This document shows positions 35,105-43,845 of a stretch of DNA of 64,000 nt, one piece after another. Within the stretch, counting starts at the first letter, position 1, and each line of letters opens with the position of its first letter. Below the pieces are notes generated by a model. That model was not told the origin of the DNA, did not search any database, and saw only the letters and a list, made by a program, of their open reading frames with translations. The DNA comes from Candidatus Neomicrothrix sp. UBA2517. GTDB lineage: Bacteria; Actinomycetota; Acidimicrobiia; Acidimicrobiales; UBA8592. Where the stretch lies: contig DDNP01000003.1 of the NCBI GenBank assembly GCA_002341185.1, forward strand, positions 1 through 64,000, written 5' to 3'. A program made the position numbers and the translations under genes.

Positions 35105-35802
35105 TTCTAGGAATTGAAAGTTCAACTTCTCAAGTTGGGTGCGCCATAGGGGGGCACGAGGGTGTTCTTGCTTCAGCTCATTCATCTAGGGGGAAAAGAC
35201 ATGCCGAAAGTTTGACGCCTCAAATAGAATTTGTGTGCAAGCAAGCCCGCGTAGAACTTCAGGAAATTAGTATTATCGCAGTTGACATAGGACCAGGCTT
35301 ATATACCGGCTTACGCGTGGGTATCACATCAGCTATTTCAATTGCATTTGGTTTAAATGTTCCCATGATTGGTGTCTCTAGTCTTGATTTAGTGGCGTAC
35401 CCGATTAGGCATTGTCAAAAATTAATTGTTGCAGCTGTTGACGCTCGTCGAGATGAAATTTTCCATGCTAATTATCGCCAAGTCCCAGGTGGTATTCAAA
35501 GAGTTTCAGAACCAGTAGTTATTACTCCTGAGGACCTATCCGCAGAATTATTGGCTTCGAGTGATGAAGTCCAACTTGTCGGAGATGGAGCTATCCGTTA
35601 CGCAGGCCACTTTAATGACCTTAAAGGTGTAGAACCTGCAGAGCCTGGACTGGCATTTCCTTCTGCATCCTCATTGGTTCAGCTAGCGCATGCAAAAGCT
35701 CTCCGTGAAGATTTTATAAAACCATCAGAACTTAAACCTTTATATTTAAGAAAACCAGATGCTCTTGAGATAGATAAGCAAAAGAGGCGTGTTGACAGAT
35801 GA
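35098..35802 (+). CDS. tsaB: tRNA t6A biosynthesis protein TsaB
   Basis: ASKHA-fold partner of TsaD, 234 residues. LILGIESSTSQVGCAIG opens the fold; VDIGPGLYTGLRVGITSAIS is the central motif. Catalytically degenerate by family nature. It overlaps rimI by ATGA. Confidence 0.95.
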   Translation: MLILGIESSTSQVGCAIGGHEGVLASAHSSRGKRHAESLTPQIEFVCKQARVELQEISIIAVDIGPGLYTGLRVGITSAISIAFGLNVPMIGVSSLDLVAYPIRHCQKLIVAAVDARRDEIFHANYRQVPGGIQRVSEPVVITPEDLSAELLASSDEVQLVGDGAIRYAGHFNDLKGVEPAEPGLAFPSASSLVQLAHAKALREDFIKPSELKPLYLRKPDALEIDKQKRRVDR

Positions 35803-36335
35803 GGTTAGGTTTAGAAGTTAGAACGGTGAGTCTAGAGGACCTAGAAGACCTATTGGAACTCGATGAGGAGTCCTTCTTTGAGCCATGGTCAATTTCTTTG
35901 TGGGAATTAGAACTTTCCCGTAAAGAAAGGATTTATATAGGGGCCTTTAACGAAACGGAATTGGTTGGTTTCATCGGGGGGCTCTTGGCTTATACCGATT
36001 TTCATATCACAACCGTAGCTACGAAGAAAAAATTTCGTGGATCTGGTATTGCGTCAGTTCTTTTATGCGAGATATTTAAAAGGATTGAAGATCTTCGGGG
36101 TGAAGTAGACAGTATTACTCTCGAAGTTCGTGCTTCGAATAAGCCAGCTCAGGGGCTCTACCGAAAGTTCGGCTTTGCTCCAGTTGGCCTTCGTCGTGGG
36201 TACTACCAAGCTGACAATGAGGATGCAATAATCATGTCACTTGAGAATCTTCAATGTGAGAATCTCGTAGATAAACTTCTAGAAATTAAGCGCAAATTAT
36301 CAGTAACAGTTTCCGAGGGGGTTGCAAAACAATGA
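35799..36335 (+). CDS. rimI: Ribosomal protein S18-alanine N-acetyltransferase
   Basis: GNAT-family acetyltransferase, 178 residues. FFEPWSISLWELELS is the RimI N-terminus. The acetyl-CoA loop is KKFRGSGIASVLL. EVRASNKPAQGLYRKFGFAPVGLRRGYY is the C-terminal signature region. A tail of about 30 residues follows the fold. Sits between tsaB and tsaD with ATGA overlaps on both sides, a common actinobacterial arrangement. Confidence 0.92.
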   Translation: MRLGLEVRTVSLEDLEDLLELDEESFFEPWSISLWELELSRKERIYIGAFNETELVGFIGGLLAYTDFHITTVATKKKFRGSGIASVLLCEIFKRIEDLRGEVDSITLEVRASNKPAQGLYRKFGFAPVGLRRGYYQADNEDAIIMSLENLQCENLVDKLLEIKRKLSVTVSEGVAKQ

Positions 36336-37330
36336 ATAAAGGACTTGTGCTCGCAATTGAAACATCATGTGATGAAACGGCTGCTGCTGTTGTTGCAGAA
36401 GGTAAGCACGTGCTTTCATCAGTGGTTAGTAGCCAAGTTGATATTCATGCTCGATATGGCGGTGTAGTCCCTGAGGTCGCAAGCCGAGCGCATGTAGACC
36501 TTATCATTCCAGTGATTGCTCAAACTTTAATCGAAGCAGGAATAGAGCATCATGACTTGGATTTAATAGCAGCCACACGTGGGCCAGGTTTGATAGGCTC
36601 TCTCCTCGTTGGTGTTAGTGCAGCTAAGTCACTAGCCCTCGTTTGGAATAAGCCATTTATCGGTGTTAATCATCTTGAGGGCCACCTGTACTCAAGCTTT
36701 TTGGAAGAACCTGACCTCGAACTTCCTATGGTTATCCTTCTTGTTTCAGGTGGGCACACGATGTTGGTTTCGATGGATGAACATCTAACTTATAAAGTTC
36801 TGGGCCAGACCCTTGATGACGCAGCGGGTGAAGCATATGACAAAGTAGCTCGTTATTTAGGTTTGGGCTATCCCGGTGGTCCGATCATTGATAAGTTAGC
36901 AGCTTCTGGTCAAGCCGAAATAAAGTTTCCCAGACCAATGATTGCTGAAGGTTATAATTTCAGTTTTAGCGGTCTTAAAACAGCCGTGATTAATTATGTT
37001 CGGAAAAACCCTGATATCTCCGATGAAAATGTTTCCGCATCTTTTCAAGAAGCAGTAGTTGATGTGCTTGTTACAAAAACAATACGAGCTGCTAAAGATC
37101 AAAATGCAGTGGGTGTATGCATCGGTGGCGGAGTCGCAGCGAATTCACGGCTACGAGAAGCCATCCTAGAAGCGTGCCCTAAAGAGGGACTTAAACCATT
37201 CATTCCGAGTAGGTCCTATTGCACCGATAATGCAGCAATGATTGGTGCGGCTGCTTGGAGACGGTTCAAAAATGAGGGAGCGAGTAGTCTAGCCACAGGT
37301 GCGAACCCAAATCTGCGGATACCTGAATAG
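36332..37330 (+). CDS. tsaD: tRNA t6A threonylcarbamoyltransferase TsaD
   Basis: Catalytic subunit of t6A synthesis, 332 residues. AIETSCDETAAAVV is the ASKHA start. The metal-binding histidines lie in NHLEGHLYS. LVSGGHTML and GGGVAANSRLRE are typical. It completes the tsaE-tsaB-rimI-tsaD operon; TsaC is not in the window. Confidence 0.97.
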   Translation: MNKGLVLAIETSCDETAAAVVAEGKHVLSSVVSSQVDIHARYGGVVPEVASRAHVDLIIPVIAQTLIEAGIEHHDLDLIAATRGPGLIGSLLVGVSAAKSLALVWNKPFIGVNHLEGHLYSSFLEEPDLELPMVILLVSGGHTMLVSMDEHLTYKVLGQTLDDAAGEAYDKVARYLGLGYPGGPIIDKLAASGQAEIKFPRPMIAEGYNFSFSGLKTAVINYVRKNPDISDENVSASFQEAVVDVLVTKTIRAAKDQNAVGVCIGGGVAANSRLREAILEACPKEGLKPFIPSRSYCTDNAAMIGAAAWRRFKNEGASSLATGANPNLRIPE

Positions 37331-37391
37331 TTATGAGGTCTCTCAGGAAAGAATTCAAGAAAACGATAGATTCGAATGAAAGATATAGATT

Positions 37392-38618
37392 ATGAGTCAA
37401 ATGCATGATAAAAATCTAGATATGGAAGAGGTAGACCTTAATCTTAAAATTGATAAATTCCTCGCAGAATTCGACCCTAAAGAGATGGATAATGTCTCTT
37501 TCCGATCCGCACGATTTGATGCTGGATTAGCTTGGATACATTTTCCTGAGGGGCAAGGAGGAATGGGATCACGCCCTAACCTTCAAAAGGTTATTGAACG
37601 AAGAATGCGGGAGCAAGGGGCTGCTCCTACAGATCCAACCACATTTTTTATGTCCTTGGCTGGCCCCACTATCTCTACTCATGGGTCAGAGGAACAAAAA
37701 GCTAGATTTCTAAAACCAATGTTTACAGGCGAGGAAAGATGGTGTCAGTTGTTTTCAGAACCAGGTGCTGGTTCTGATTTCGCGGGGCTTGCATGCAAAG
37801 CAGAAAAAGATGGCGATGAGTGGATTGTAAGCGGTCAGAAAGTTTGGAATACACTCGCACATCTCGGTGACTGGGGAATGTTGGTTACACGAAGTAACCC
37901 TGAATTACCTAAACACAAAGGAATGACCTACTTTGCTTTAGATATGCATGCCGAAGGCGTAGAAGTAAGACCCCTACGTCAGATCACTGGTGAAGCTGAG
38001 TTTAATGAGGTGTACATAACAGAAGTTAGAATTCCTGATAGTTGCAGGATCGGAGATGTTGGAGAAGGGTGGAGAGTTGCCCTCACGACATTAATGAATG
38101 AACGATCAGCTATTGGTGGTAGTAGCGGAGGGAGTACTTCTAAACCAGGGATGGGCCCAATAAATGACGCTGTAGAACTATGGAAATCTTTGCCGGAAGA
38201 CAAGCAGAGTAAATCAACTTTGGATAGGTTAATGAATCTCTGGGCCAAAGCTGAGGCGCTTCGTCTTACAAACCAGCGAGCGTCAGTCGCCGCAAAAGCT
38301 GGAAACCCAGGCCCAGAAGGTTCTATAGGGAAGCTAGCTTCTGCTGAGCTGAATAAAGCTATTTACGAACTATGCCTGGAGTTAATGGGTCCCGAGGGAC
38401 AAATTGATTACGACTACACGTTCCGTCGACCAGAGTTACTTTCCACAGATGGTTCAATCCACGGGCCTCGCTATGCTTTTCTTCGAGTTCGCGCAAATTC
38501 AATTGAAGGTGGAACTTCAGAAATAATGCGAAATATACTAGGCGAGCAAATTCTAGGGCTTCCAGGAGAACCTAGAGTAGACAAAAAAATACCGTGGATT
38601 CAGGTTCCCAGAAGTTAA
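37392..38618 (+). CDS. Acyl-CoA dehydrogenase family protein
   Basis: FAD-dependent dehydrogenase, 408 residues, cytosolic. WCQLFSEPGAGSDFAGLACKA and VSGQKVWNT form the FAD/middle domain. The C-terminal IEGGTSEIMRNILGEQILGLP holds the glutamate at the catalytic position. It resembles the broad FadE group acting on longer or branched acyl-CoAs; the substrate cannot be read. It follows tsaD by 61 bases. Its TAA stop directly abuts the stop of the convergent gene. Confidence 0.92.
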   Translation: MSQMHDKNLDMEEVDLNLKIDKFLAEFDPKEMDNVSFRSARFDAGLAWIHFPEGQGGMGSRPNLQKVIERRMREQGAAPTDPTTFFMSLAGPTISTHGSEEQKARFLKPMFTGEERWCQLFSEPGAGSDFAGLACKAEKDGDEWIVSGQKVWNTLAHLGDWGMLVTRSNPELPKHKGMTYFALDMHAEGVEVRPLRQITGEAEFNEVYITEVRIPDSCRIGDVGEGWRVALTTLMNERSAIGGSSGGSTSKPGMGPINDAVELWKSLPEDKQSKSTLDRLMNLWAKAEALRLTNQRASVAAKAGNPGPEGSIGKLASAELNKAIYELCLELMGPEGQIDYDYTFRRPELLSTDGSIHGPRYAFLRVRANSIEGGTSEIMRNILGEQILGLPGEPRVDKKIPWIQVPRS

Positions 38619-39227
38619 TCAACCTAGCTCTTGTGGTGCCCAATTTAAGTCCCTGCCGGTTACTGAAATCATTTTCTCAAGATTTGAAGAATTATCGGAA
38701 ACGGAAACAGGACTCTTGTACCGAGCACTATTGTGGGACCGAACGGCAGGCACAAGCGCATTCGCTACTCTTAGTACATACGTAGCTTGTTCATCGTCAA
38801 TAGAATGAGCTACTGAGCAAGCTTTGCTGATATCCCAGCTCAGAACAGTTGTATCAAAAATTCTTGCGTTCAAAACTGAACGAGCTTTTGCTTCCCCAAT
38901 AGTTGAGGTCGCCATTCCGTCGAGAGCGCCGGGAGACCTCCATGCTTTGCGGCATTCAGCTGCTGCTGAATTAAATATTCCCAAGGGATCATCACCTATT
39001 AATTCTTTAGGGTTAACTAAATCCAAATTTGAATCACCATTTTCTCTTTTTCCGAAAGCTGCAAACAAAAGAGTTGAGGCCACAAGCTTATTTATAACAT
39101 CTCTCACAGTCCACTCATCACATGGAGTGGGTAGATGTAGTTGATCTTGCCTGATTGAAGCTATAACAGAAGACGCACGGGTTTGGGCTAGGTCCAGAAT
39201 ACGTAATGGGTCAGGAAAAGTTTCCAC
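38619..39227 (-). CDS. TIGR03086-type DinB-like / mycothiol-dependent isomerase N-terminal domain protein
   Basis: 202 residues, start GTG 39227. LHLPTPCDEWTVRDVINKLVAST is the hallmark of the maleylpyruvate-isomerase N-terminal/DinB-like four-helix family, where a histidine triad binds metal. The usual NHLVG is NKLVA here, so the first metal histidine is replaced by Lys. Many members are mycothiol-dependent transferases, which suits an actinobacterium. The true function is unknown. TATCCA lies six bases before the start, a weak leaderless-type box. The stop codon abuts that of the acyl-CoA dehydrogenase. Confidence 0.75.
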   Translation of the reverse strand: METFPDPLRILDLAQTRASSVIASIRQDQLHLPTPCDEWTVRDVINKLVASTLLFAAFGKRENGDSNLDLVNPKELIGDDPLGIFNSAAAECRKAWRSPGALDGMATSTIGEAKARSVLNARIFDTTVLSWDISKACSVAHSIDDEQATYVLRVANALVPAVRSHNSARYKSPVSVSDNSSNLEKMISVTGRDLNWAPQELG

Positions 39228-39347
39228 ACTGAATGGATAGCATCAAATTAGCTAAACCGCATATTAAAAGTTTTTTATCCAGATAGATCGTTTGGATTTC
39301 AATAGATCTATAAGAGGGTCTAACCTAGGTGTGGATCAGGAGGAAAC

Positions 39348-39821
39348 ATGACTGAAAACGCCCAAAAAGCATATGAATCAATGCAACCACTAATAGGGAT
39401 TGACCCAGTGGCTGGTGAGTGGTTTGAATTGACACAAGAAAGAATAAATGACTTTGCAGATACGACATTGGATCATCAATTTATACATATAGATCCGGAG
39501 AGAGCAGCCAAAACACCATTTGGGGGGACAGTCGCACATGGATTCCTGACGCTGTCAATGCTTGTGCATTTATCTACAACCATTCCAGTTGATACGCCCA
39601 GCCTTGATGGAGTCTTGATGGGAGTTAACTATGGCCTGAATAAAGTCAGGTTCATTAACCCTGTTCCAGCAGGTTCACGAATACGAGCAACATCTCAGAC
39701 AGTTGACCTTGTTCTCAAAGGTAATGCAATTGACATGACAAGGCTGATGACAGTTGAAATTGAGGGACAAGAAAAGCCTGCACTTATTGCTGAATGGATA
39801 GGGCGGACAGTTTTTGCATGA
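39348..39821 (+). CDS. MaoC family (R)-specific enoyl-CoA hydratase-like
   Basis: Hot-dog fold hydratase, 157 residues. The catalytic segment is DTTLDHQFIHIDPERAA followed by FGGTVAHGFLTLSML, with the Asp/His pair of the family. AGGAGG lies directly before ATG 39348. Overlaps the next gene by ATGA. Substrate unknown; a role in acyl-CoA hydration fits the surrounding genes. Confidence 0.9.
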   Translation: MTENAQKAYESMQPLIGIDPVAGEWFELTQERINDFADTTLDHQFIHIDPERAAKTPFGGTVAHGFLTLSMLVHLSTTIPVDTPSLDGVLMGVNYGLNKVRFINPVPAGSRIRATSQTVDLVLKGNAIDMTRLMTVEIEGQEKPALIAEWIGRTVFA

Positions 39822-40204
39822 GTATTCCAGTGGAGGAACAAGACATTATCAAAACCATAAAAGAATTTGGATCGTCAGCATACCTTATTTCAACTTCAGA
39901 AGATGGGCACCCTCACCTAGCTAATCTTAAATTTGATATTTATGAGACTGACCTCATTTTCACAGTTGGTAGAAGAGGAACTAGCAACCTTGAAAAGTCT
40001 CCTCTGGTGACTATGCTCTGGCCAGCTAAGGAAGTAGGAGGGTACAGTCTCATAATTGACGGCAATGCTTCAAAACATAAAAATGTTGATCTTAATGATT
40101 CGGTATGGAAGATATCTTTTAACACTGGAATTTTACACCGACCGGCTGAACAAGAATCTACAAATAGTGACCCATCGTGTGGATCTGACTGTCAAGCAAT
40201 TTAA
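39818..40204 (+). CDS. Pyridoxamine 5'-phosphate oxidase-like FMN-binding split-barrel protein
   Basis: 128 residues, small split-barrel flavin protein. I chose ATG 39818 (MSIPVEEQDIIK), which overlaps the MaoC stop. AYLISTSEDGHPHLANLKF and FTVGRRGTSNLEKSPLVTMLW are the fold signatures; GGYSLIIDGNA follows. It ends in CGSDCQAI, a CxxxC tail that may bind metal or be redox active. No substrate can be assigned. Confidence 0.8.
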   Translation: MSIPVEEQDIIKTIKEFGSSAYLISTSEDGHPHLANLKFDIYETDLIFTVGRRGTSNLEKSPLVTMLWPAKEVGGYSLIIDGNASKHKNVDLNDSVWKISFNTGILHRPAEQESTNSDPSCGSDCQAI

Positions 40205-40218
40205 GAGAATGGAATTAT

Positions 40219-41211
40219 ATGGACCATAAACGTTTAGGTAGAACAGGTTTAAAAGTTTCTCGGTTATGTCTTGGCACAATGACATTTGGTAATCAATGCG
40301 ATGAATCAATGTCACATGCCATACTTAATCATGGACTTGATTCAGGCATTTCTTTTATTGATACCGCAGACATATACCCAGCTAATGGGATACCGGAGTT
40401 AGTAGGTGAAACAGAGAATATCATCGGGCGCTGGATGAAAGACCGACGGGAAGATGTCGTGATTGCCACCAAATTTTGGGCCCCAACAGGGAAAAACCCT
40501 TGGCAAGGTGGTGCCAGTAGACGAAACATCCAAGACTCTGTAGAGGACTCTCTTAGGAGGCTCCAAACAGACTACATTGACCTTTATCAGGTTCATTTTC
40601 CCGATTACGAAACTCCAATTGACGAAACTCTCGAAGCGCTAGATGACCTTGTGCGGCAGGGGAAAATACTATATGCAGGCTGCAGTAACTATCCAGCTTG
40701 GCTCTTAGCGTTGACCTTAGGAGAAGCAGCACAATCCAGAAAAATTCGCTTTGACGTCGTGCAGCCCCGCTACAACCTTTTATATCGTCAACCTGAACGA
40801 GAGCTTTTTGAACTATGCAAATTCTCAGATATTGGAGTTATCCCATACAATCCGCTAGCGGGCGGTTTTCTAACAGGTAAACATACACGTAGTGGCCCTG
40901 AAGAGGGATCTAGGTTCACACTTCAAGGTGGACAAGGAGATAGGTACCTAGATAGATATTGGAATGAAATTATGCATGACACTGTTGATGCGCTTAAACC
41001 ATTAGCGACACAAGCGGGAATTACACTCGCTCACCTTGCTGTTGGCTGGGTTCTAGCAAATCCAGTCATAACTTCCCCTATCGTCGGAGCTACTAAACCC
41101 TCTCAACTAGACGATGCCATCAACGCTGTGACGAACCCTTTGGAAAATGACTTGATTCACGCAATAAATGAAATTACCAAGATATTTCGTCAAGGCGACG
41201 ACCCAAGGTAG
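40219..41211 (+). CDS. Aldo/keto reductase
   Basis: NADPH-dependent oxidoreductase of the TIM-barrel AKR superfamily, 330 residues. The tetrad is visible: Asp and Tyr in FIDTADIYP, Lys in VIATKFWAP, and His in LYQVHFPDYETP. The C-terminal cofactor segment has SPIVGATKPSQLDDAI. It is the third gene of the MaoC operon (gap 14 bases). Physiological substrate unknown. Confidence 0.93.
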   Translation: MDHKRLGRTGLKVSRLCLGTMTFGNQCDESMSHAILNHGLDSGISFIDTADIYPANGIPELVGETENIIGRWMKDRREDVVIATKFWAPTGKNPWQGGASRRNIQDSVEDSLRRLQTDYIDLYQVHFPDYETPIDETLEALDDLVRQGKILYAGCSNYPAWLLALTLGEAAQSRKIRFDVVQPRYNLLYRQPERELFELCKFSDIGVIPYNPLAGGFLTGKHTRSGPEEGSRFTLQGGQGDRYLDRYWNEIMHDTVDALKPLATQAGITLAHLAVGWVLANPVITSPIVGATKPSQLDDAINAVTNPLENDLIHAINEITKIFRQGDDPR

Positions 41212-41215
41212 CTAT

Positions 41216-41872
41216 CTAACAGGTTTTGTTATTCATTGACTCTAGAAGGGTCTTAATTCGCTGCATGACTAGATTCGCATTTTCAATATCATCATCTGAC
41301 TGAAGGTCAAAAGCTTTTCCGAAACGTACTTTTATTATTGGGCGTTTAAGTTTAGGAATAGGAAATCCTTTACCGATTGGCCACACAGTATCACTGCCTG
41401 TTAATGCTACGGGAACGATTGTAGCTCCTGTAGCGCGAGCAATCCTAGAGATACCAGGGCGCCCTTGGCCAACACCTTCAGGCCGATCTTCAGGAGGTAC
41501 GAGTCTTCCTTCAGGCATAATTGCTACGGCATATCCAGCTTTAAGCTTTTCAATAGCTTTCAACTCTGCTTCCTCACGTGTTTTGCGAGATGTAGCAATG
41601 CACCCATTTCTTCTTAACCATGATCCCATAAGTGGTTTACTGAACAAGTCAGCACGAATCAGACAATGGCAATTAACCCCACTTAACGAAAAGAACGCCC
41701 ACGCGATTATTACATCAAAAAAACTTCTGTGATTTGCAGCAAAGATAATGGGAGCGGATTCAGGCAAATCTAACTCTGTTTGAAAGTCATGTTTGGAAAA
41801 AAATTTTGAAAATAAATTCATAAATTTTCCGCTTCTACGAAACGATCTAATTTCCTCAATATCTTTTATCAT
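41216..41872 (-). CDS. 1-acyl-sn-glycerol-3-phosphate acyltransferase-like protein
   Basis: PlsC-family acyltransferase, 218 residues, probably membrane-associated. The HX4D motif is ANHRSFFDVIIAW. The acyl-acceptor motif is IMPEGRLVPP (usually EGTR or EGGR), and VPVALTGSDTVWP follows. Makes phosphatidic acid or a related lipid by homology. Last gene of a minus-strand operon, overlapping the previous gene by ATGA. Confidence 0.88.
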   Translation of the reverse strand: MIKDIEEIRSFRRSGKFMNLFSKFFSKHDFQTELDLPESAPIIFAANHRSFFDVIIAWAFFSLSGVNCHCLIRADLFSKPLMGSWLRRNGCIATSRKTREEAELKAIEKLKAGYAVAIMPEGRLVPPEDRPEGVGQGRPGISRIARATGATIVPVALTGSDTVWPIGKGFPIPKLKRPIIKVRFGKAFDLQSDDDIENANLVMQRIKTLLESMNNKTC

Positions 41873-42747
41873 GACTCCTCCGAAATCTTATTGTCGGGTT
41901 CGCTTTCACTTTTTGCAACCTCTAAAACAAATTCTTCAATTCTGCTCTCTTGAGCAAATGTCTGACCACCTAATTCAAGAAATCGATGCATCAAATGTTT
42001 TCCAGATTCAGAATGATTTCTTTCATTGAAAAGAATATTTTCCTTGATTAACCCTCTCAACAAGTCAGTCTCAGTATTTCGGAGTGCCTCTTTTGCAGCC
42101 CGGACAGCTTCCGAATTGAAACTAGCTACTCGATTGAGAAATTTATCCACGTATAAGTCAAGGTCAACTTTGGGTAGTGACCGATTAAAGTAACCCCACT
42201 TTTCTCCTGTATCTGCGTCAAGGTCAAGCCCTCCGATAATCAGCTCTAACGCTCGCGGGTATCCAATTAATTTTGGTAAGCGTTGTGTTCCTCCTCCACC
42301 AGGAATTATCCCAATTGGGACTTCCATCTGATTCATCACAGCTGTTTCAGAAGCAGCAAACCTGAGGTCACATGCCATAGCTATTTCACTTCCACCTCCC
42401 CCTACTCTTCCTTCAATTAGACAGATCGTCACTTTATTCATTTCCTGAAATCTCAGGCATAGTTCATCAAAGGATGTGAGTGAATCAACAGACGCATCTT
42501 TATCTTGAGTCATTGAAAGAAGTGCCTCAACGTCAAAGTGGGCAATAAAAAAATTTTCGACTGCACTTTTTAAAACGAGAATAGTGCTTTCTTTATCATC
42601 TTGAGCCCACTTTGTTAAATTTATAAAATCTAGCAGAAGAGGAATAGTTATAAGATTGATTGGGGGATTATCTATCTCTACTATGAGGATTTTCCCATCG
42701 CGATGAACGTTCAAGTGGTTAAAGTTGTCAGGTATGTTACCCGACAC
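41869..42747 (-). CDS. Enoyl-CoA hydratase/isomerase family protein
   Basis: Crotonase-fold protein, 292 residues from GTG 42747, which has AAAGG nine bases upstream; TTG 42753 would add two residues. IVEIDNPPINLITIPLLLDF opens it. CLIEGRVGGGGSEIAMACDL is the oxyanion-hole region, and QMEVPIGIIPGGGGTQRLP holds the second glutamate region. The first catalytic glutamate position is not clear. It may be a hydratase, isomerase or hydrolase. It overlaps both operon neighbours. Confidence 0.85.
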   Translation of the reverse strand: MSGNIPDNFNHLNVHRDGKILIVEIDNPPINLITIPLLLDFINLTKWAQDDKESTILVLKSAVENFFIAHFDVEALLSMTQDKDASVDSLTSFDELCLRFQEMNKVTICLIEGRVGGGGSEIAMACDLRFAASETAVMNQMEVPIGIIPGGGGTQRLPKLIGYPRALELIIGGLDLDADTGEKWGYFNRSLPKVDLDLYVDKFLNRVASFNSEAVRAAKEALRNTETDLLRGLIKENILFNERNHSESGKHLMHRFLELGGQTFAQESRIEEFVLEVAKSESEPDNKISEES

Positions 42748-43711
42748 GAACAATGACCTTTCCCCAGGTTTTACGGTCGGCTAGATCTTGTATTGCTGAC
42801 CCACCGCTCTCAAATTCATATGGAGGAAAGATTAATGGATCAACAAACCCATTTTCTGCAAGTGTAAGTACGGAATTCATTTGTTTGTTTAGCGATTCTG
42901 GGTCTCTTCCCAAAGATGCTCCCCAATGAACACCAACGACACTGTAATTTTTTAAAAGCATATGGTTTGCGGGGAGGTCAGGTATCCCAGCGACAAATCC
43001 TATAATCAGAAGTCGGCCATCCCATGCCATGCATCTCCTAACTTTATGAGTAGCATCTCCTCCAACAGGGTCGTAGGCAACATCAACTCCACCTCCGCTT
43101 ACTTCCCGAACTTCATTCACCCAATCAATATTTATTTGGTGGTCAATCACATAATCGGCACCTAAAAGCTTCGCCTGCTCAGTCTTTTCAGAACCACCGG
43201 CAACTGCAATTACAGTAGCACCAGCTGCTTTTCCTATTTGTATTGCAGCAGAGCCTGTACCACCTGCGGCACCAGTGATTAATAATGTCTCGCCACGTTG
43301 TATATTTCCTCTTTGGTGAAGAGCGAACCATGTCGTTCCGTAATTTACGGGAACAGCGGCAGCTTTTTCATAAGCAAAATTGTCAGAGATTTTCCAAACT
43401 CCTGTGCTTCGAACATTTACTCGTTCGATCAAGCCACCTCCAAGCATCATCACCCTATCTCCTAGCGCAATATCAGTAACACGATCACCAATTTTTGTAA
43501 CAATTCCTGCACTTTCACCTCCAGGTGTCCAAGGCAACGCTGGTTTTATCTGGTACTCGCCACGGCATTGAAGGACATCAGGAAAAGAAATACCAACGGA
43601 TTGAATTGAAACTTGAACGTGACCTTCAATGGGGTCTGAGATCTCATCCACTTCATTAAGTTCCAGCACATCAATAGGGTTCCCGAGTTGGGACACTTGC
43701 CAAGCACGCAT
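42737..43711 (-). CDS. NADPH:quinone oxidoreductase-like MDR protein
   Basis: Medium-chain reductase without structural zinc, 324 residues. PWTPGGESAGIVTKIGDRV and the Rossmann motif LLITGAAGGTGSAAIQIGKA are typical of quinone oxidoreductase/crotonyl-CoA reductase relatives. GGGVDVAYDPVGGD continues the fold. First gene of the three-gene minus operon with the crotonase and PlsC proteins. Confidence 0.9.
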   Translation of the reverse strand: MRAWQVSQLGNPIDVLELNEVDEISDPIEGHVQVSIQSVGISFPDVLQCRGEYQIKPALPWTPGGESAGIVTKIGDRVTDIALGDRVMMLGGGLIERVNVRSTGVWKISDNFAYEKAAAVPVNYGTTWFALHQRGNIQRGETLLITGAAGGTGSAAIQIGKAAGATVIAVAGGSEKTEQAKLLGADYVIDHQINIDWVNEVREVSGGGVDVAYDPVGGDATHKVRRCMAWDGRLLIIGFVAGIPDLPANHMLLKNYSVVGVHWGASLGRDPESLNKQMNSVLTLAENGFVDPLIFPPYEFESGGSAIQDLADRKTWGKVIVRVG

Positions 43712-43718
43712 GTCTGAA

Positions 43719-43724
43719 AGAGTA
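43719..43724 (-). promoter_or_regulatory. -10 box directly before the MDR gene start
   Basis: On the minus strand TACTCT ends seven bases before ATG 43711, with no Shine-Dalgarno between. Leaderless-type signal. Confidence 0.4.
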
Positions 43725-43791
43725 GTTCAGAACTCACGATATATGAAAAAAGTGGATCTAACTTTTCCATATGTTTCTGTCGCTAAAAGCA

Positions 43792-43824
43792 CTCTTACCG
43801 GCTGGACTAACCAGCCGGCAAGAG
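43792..43824 (-). terminator. Strong hairpin terminator of the secreted-protein gene
   Basis: CCGGCTGG-ACTAA-CCAGCCGG is a perfect 8-bp GC-rich stem, extended by CTCTT/AAGAG across one mismatch. Read on the minus strand, it lies 22 bases after the stop of the gene ending at 43846 and is followed by GTGCTTTTAG. It is the most stable hairpin I found in the window. Confidence 0.65.
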
Positions 43825-43845
43825 TTCGTAGCTTGAGGGGTGCGG

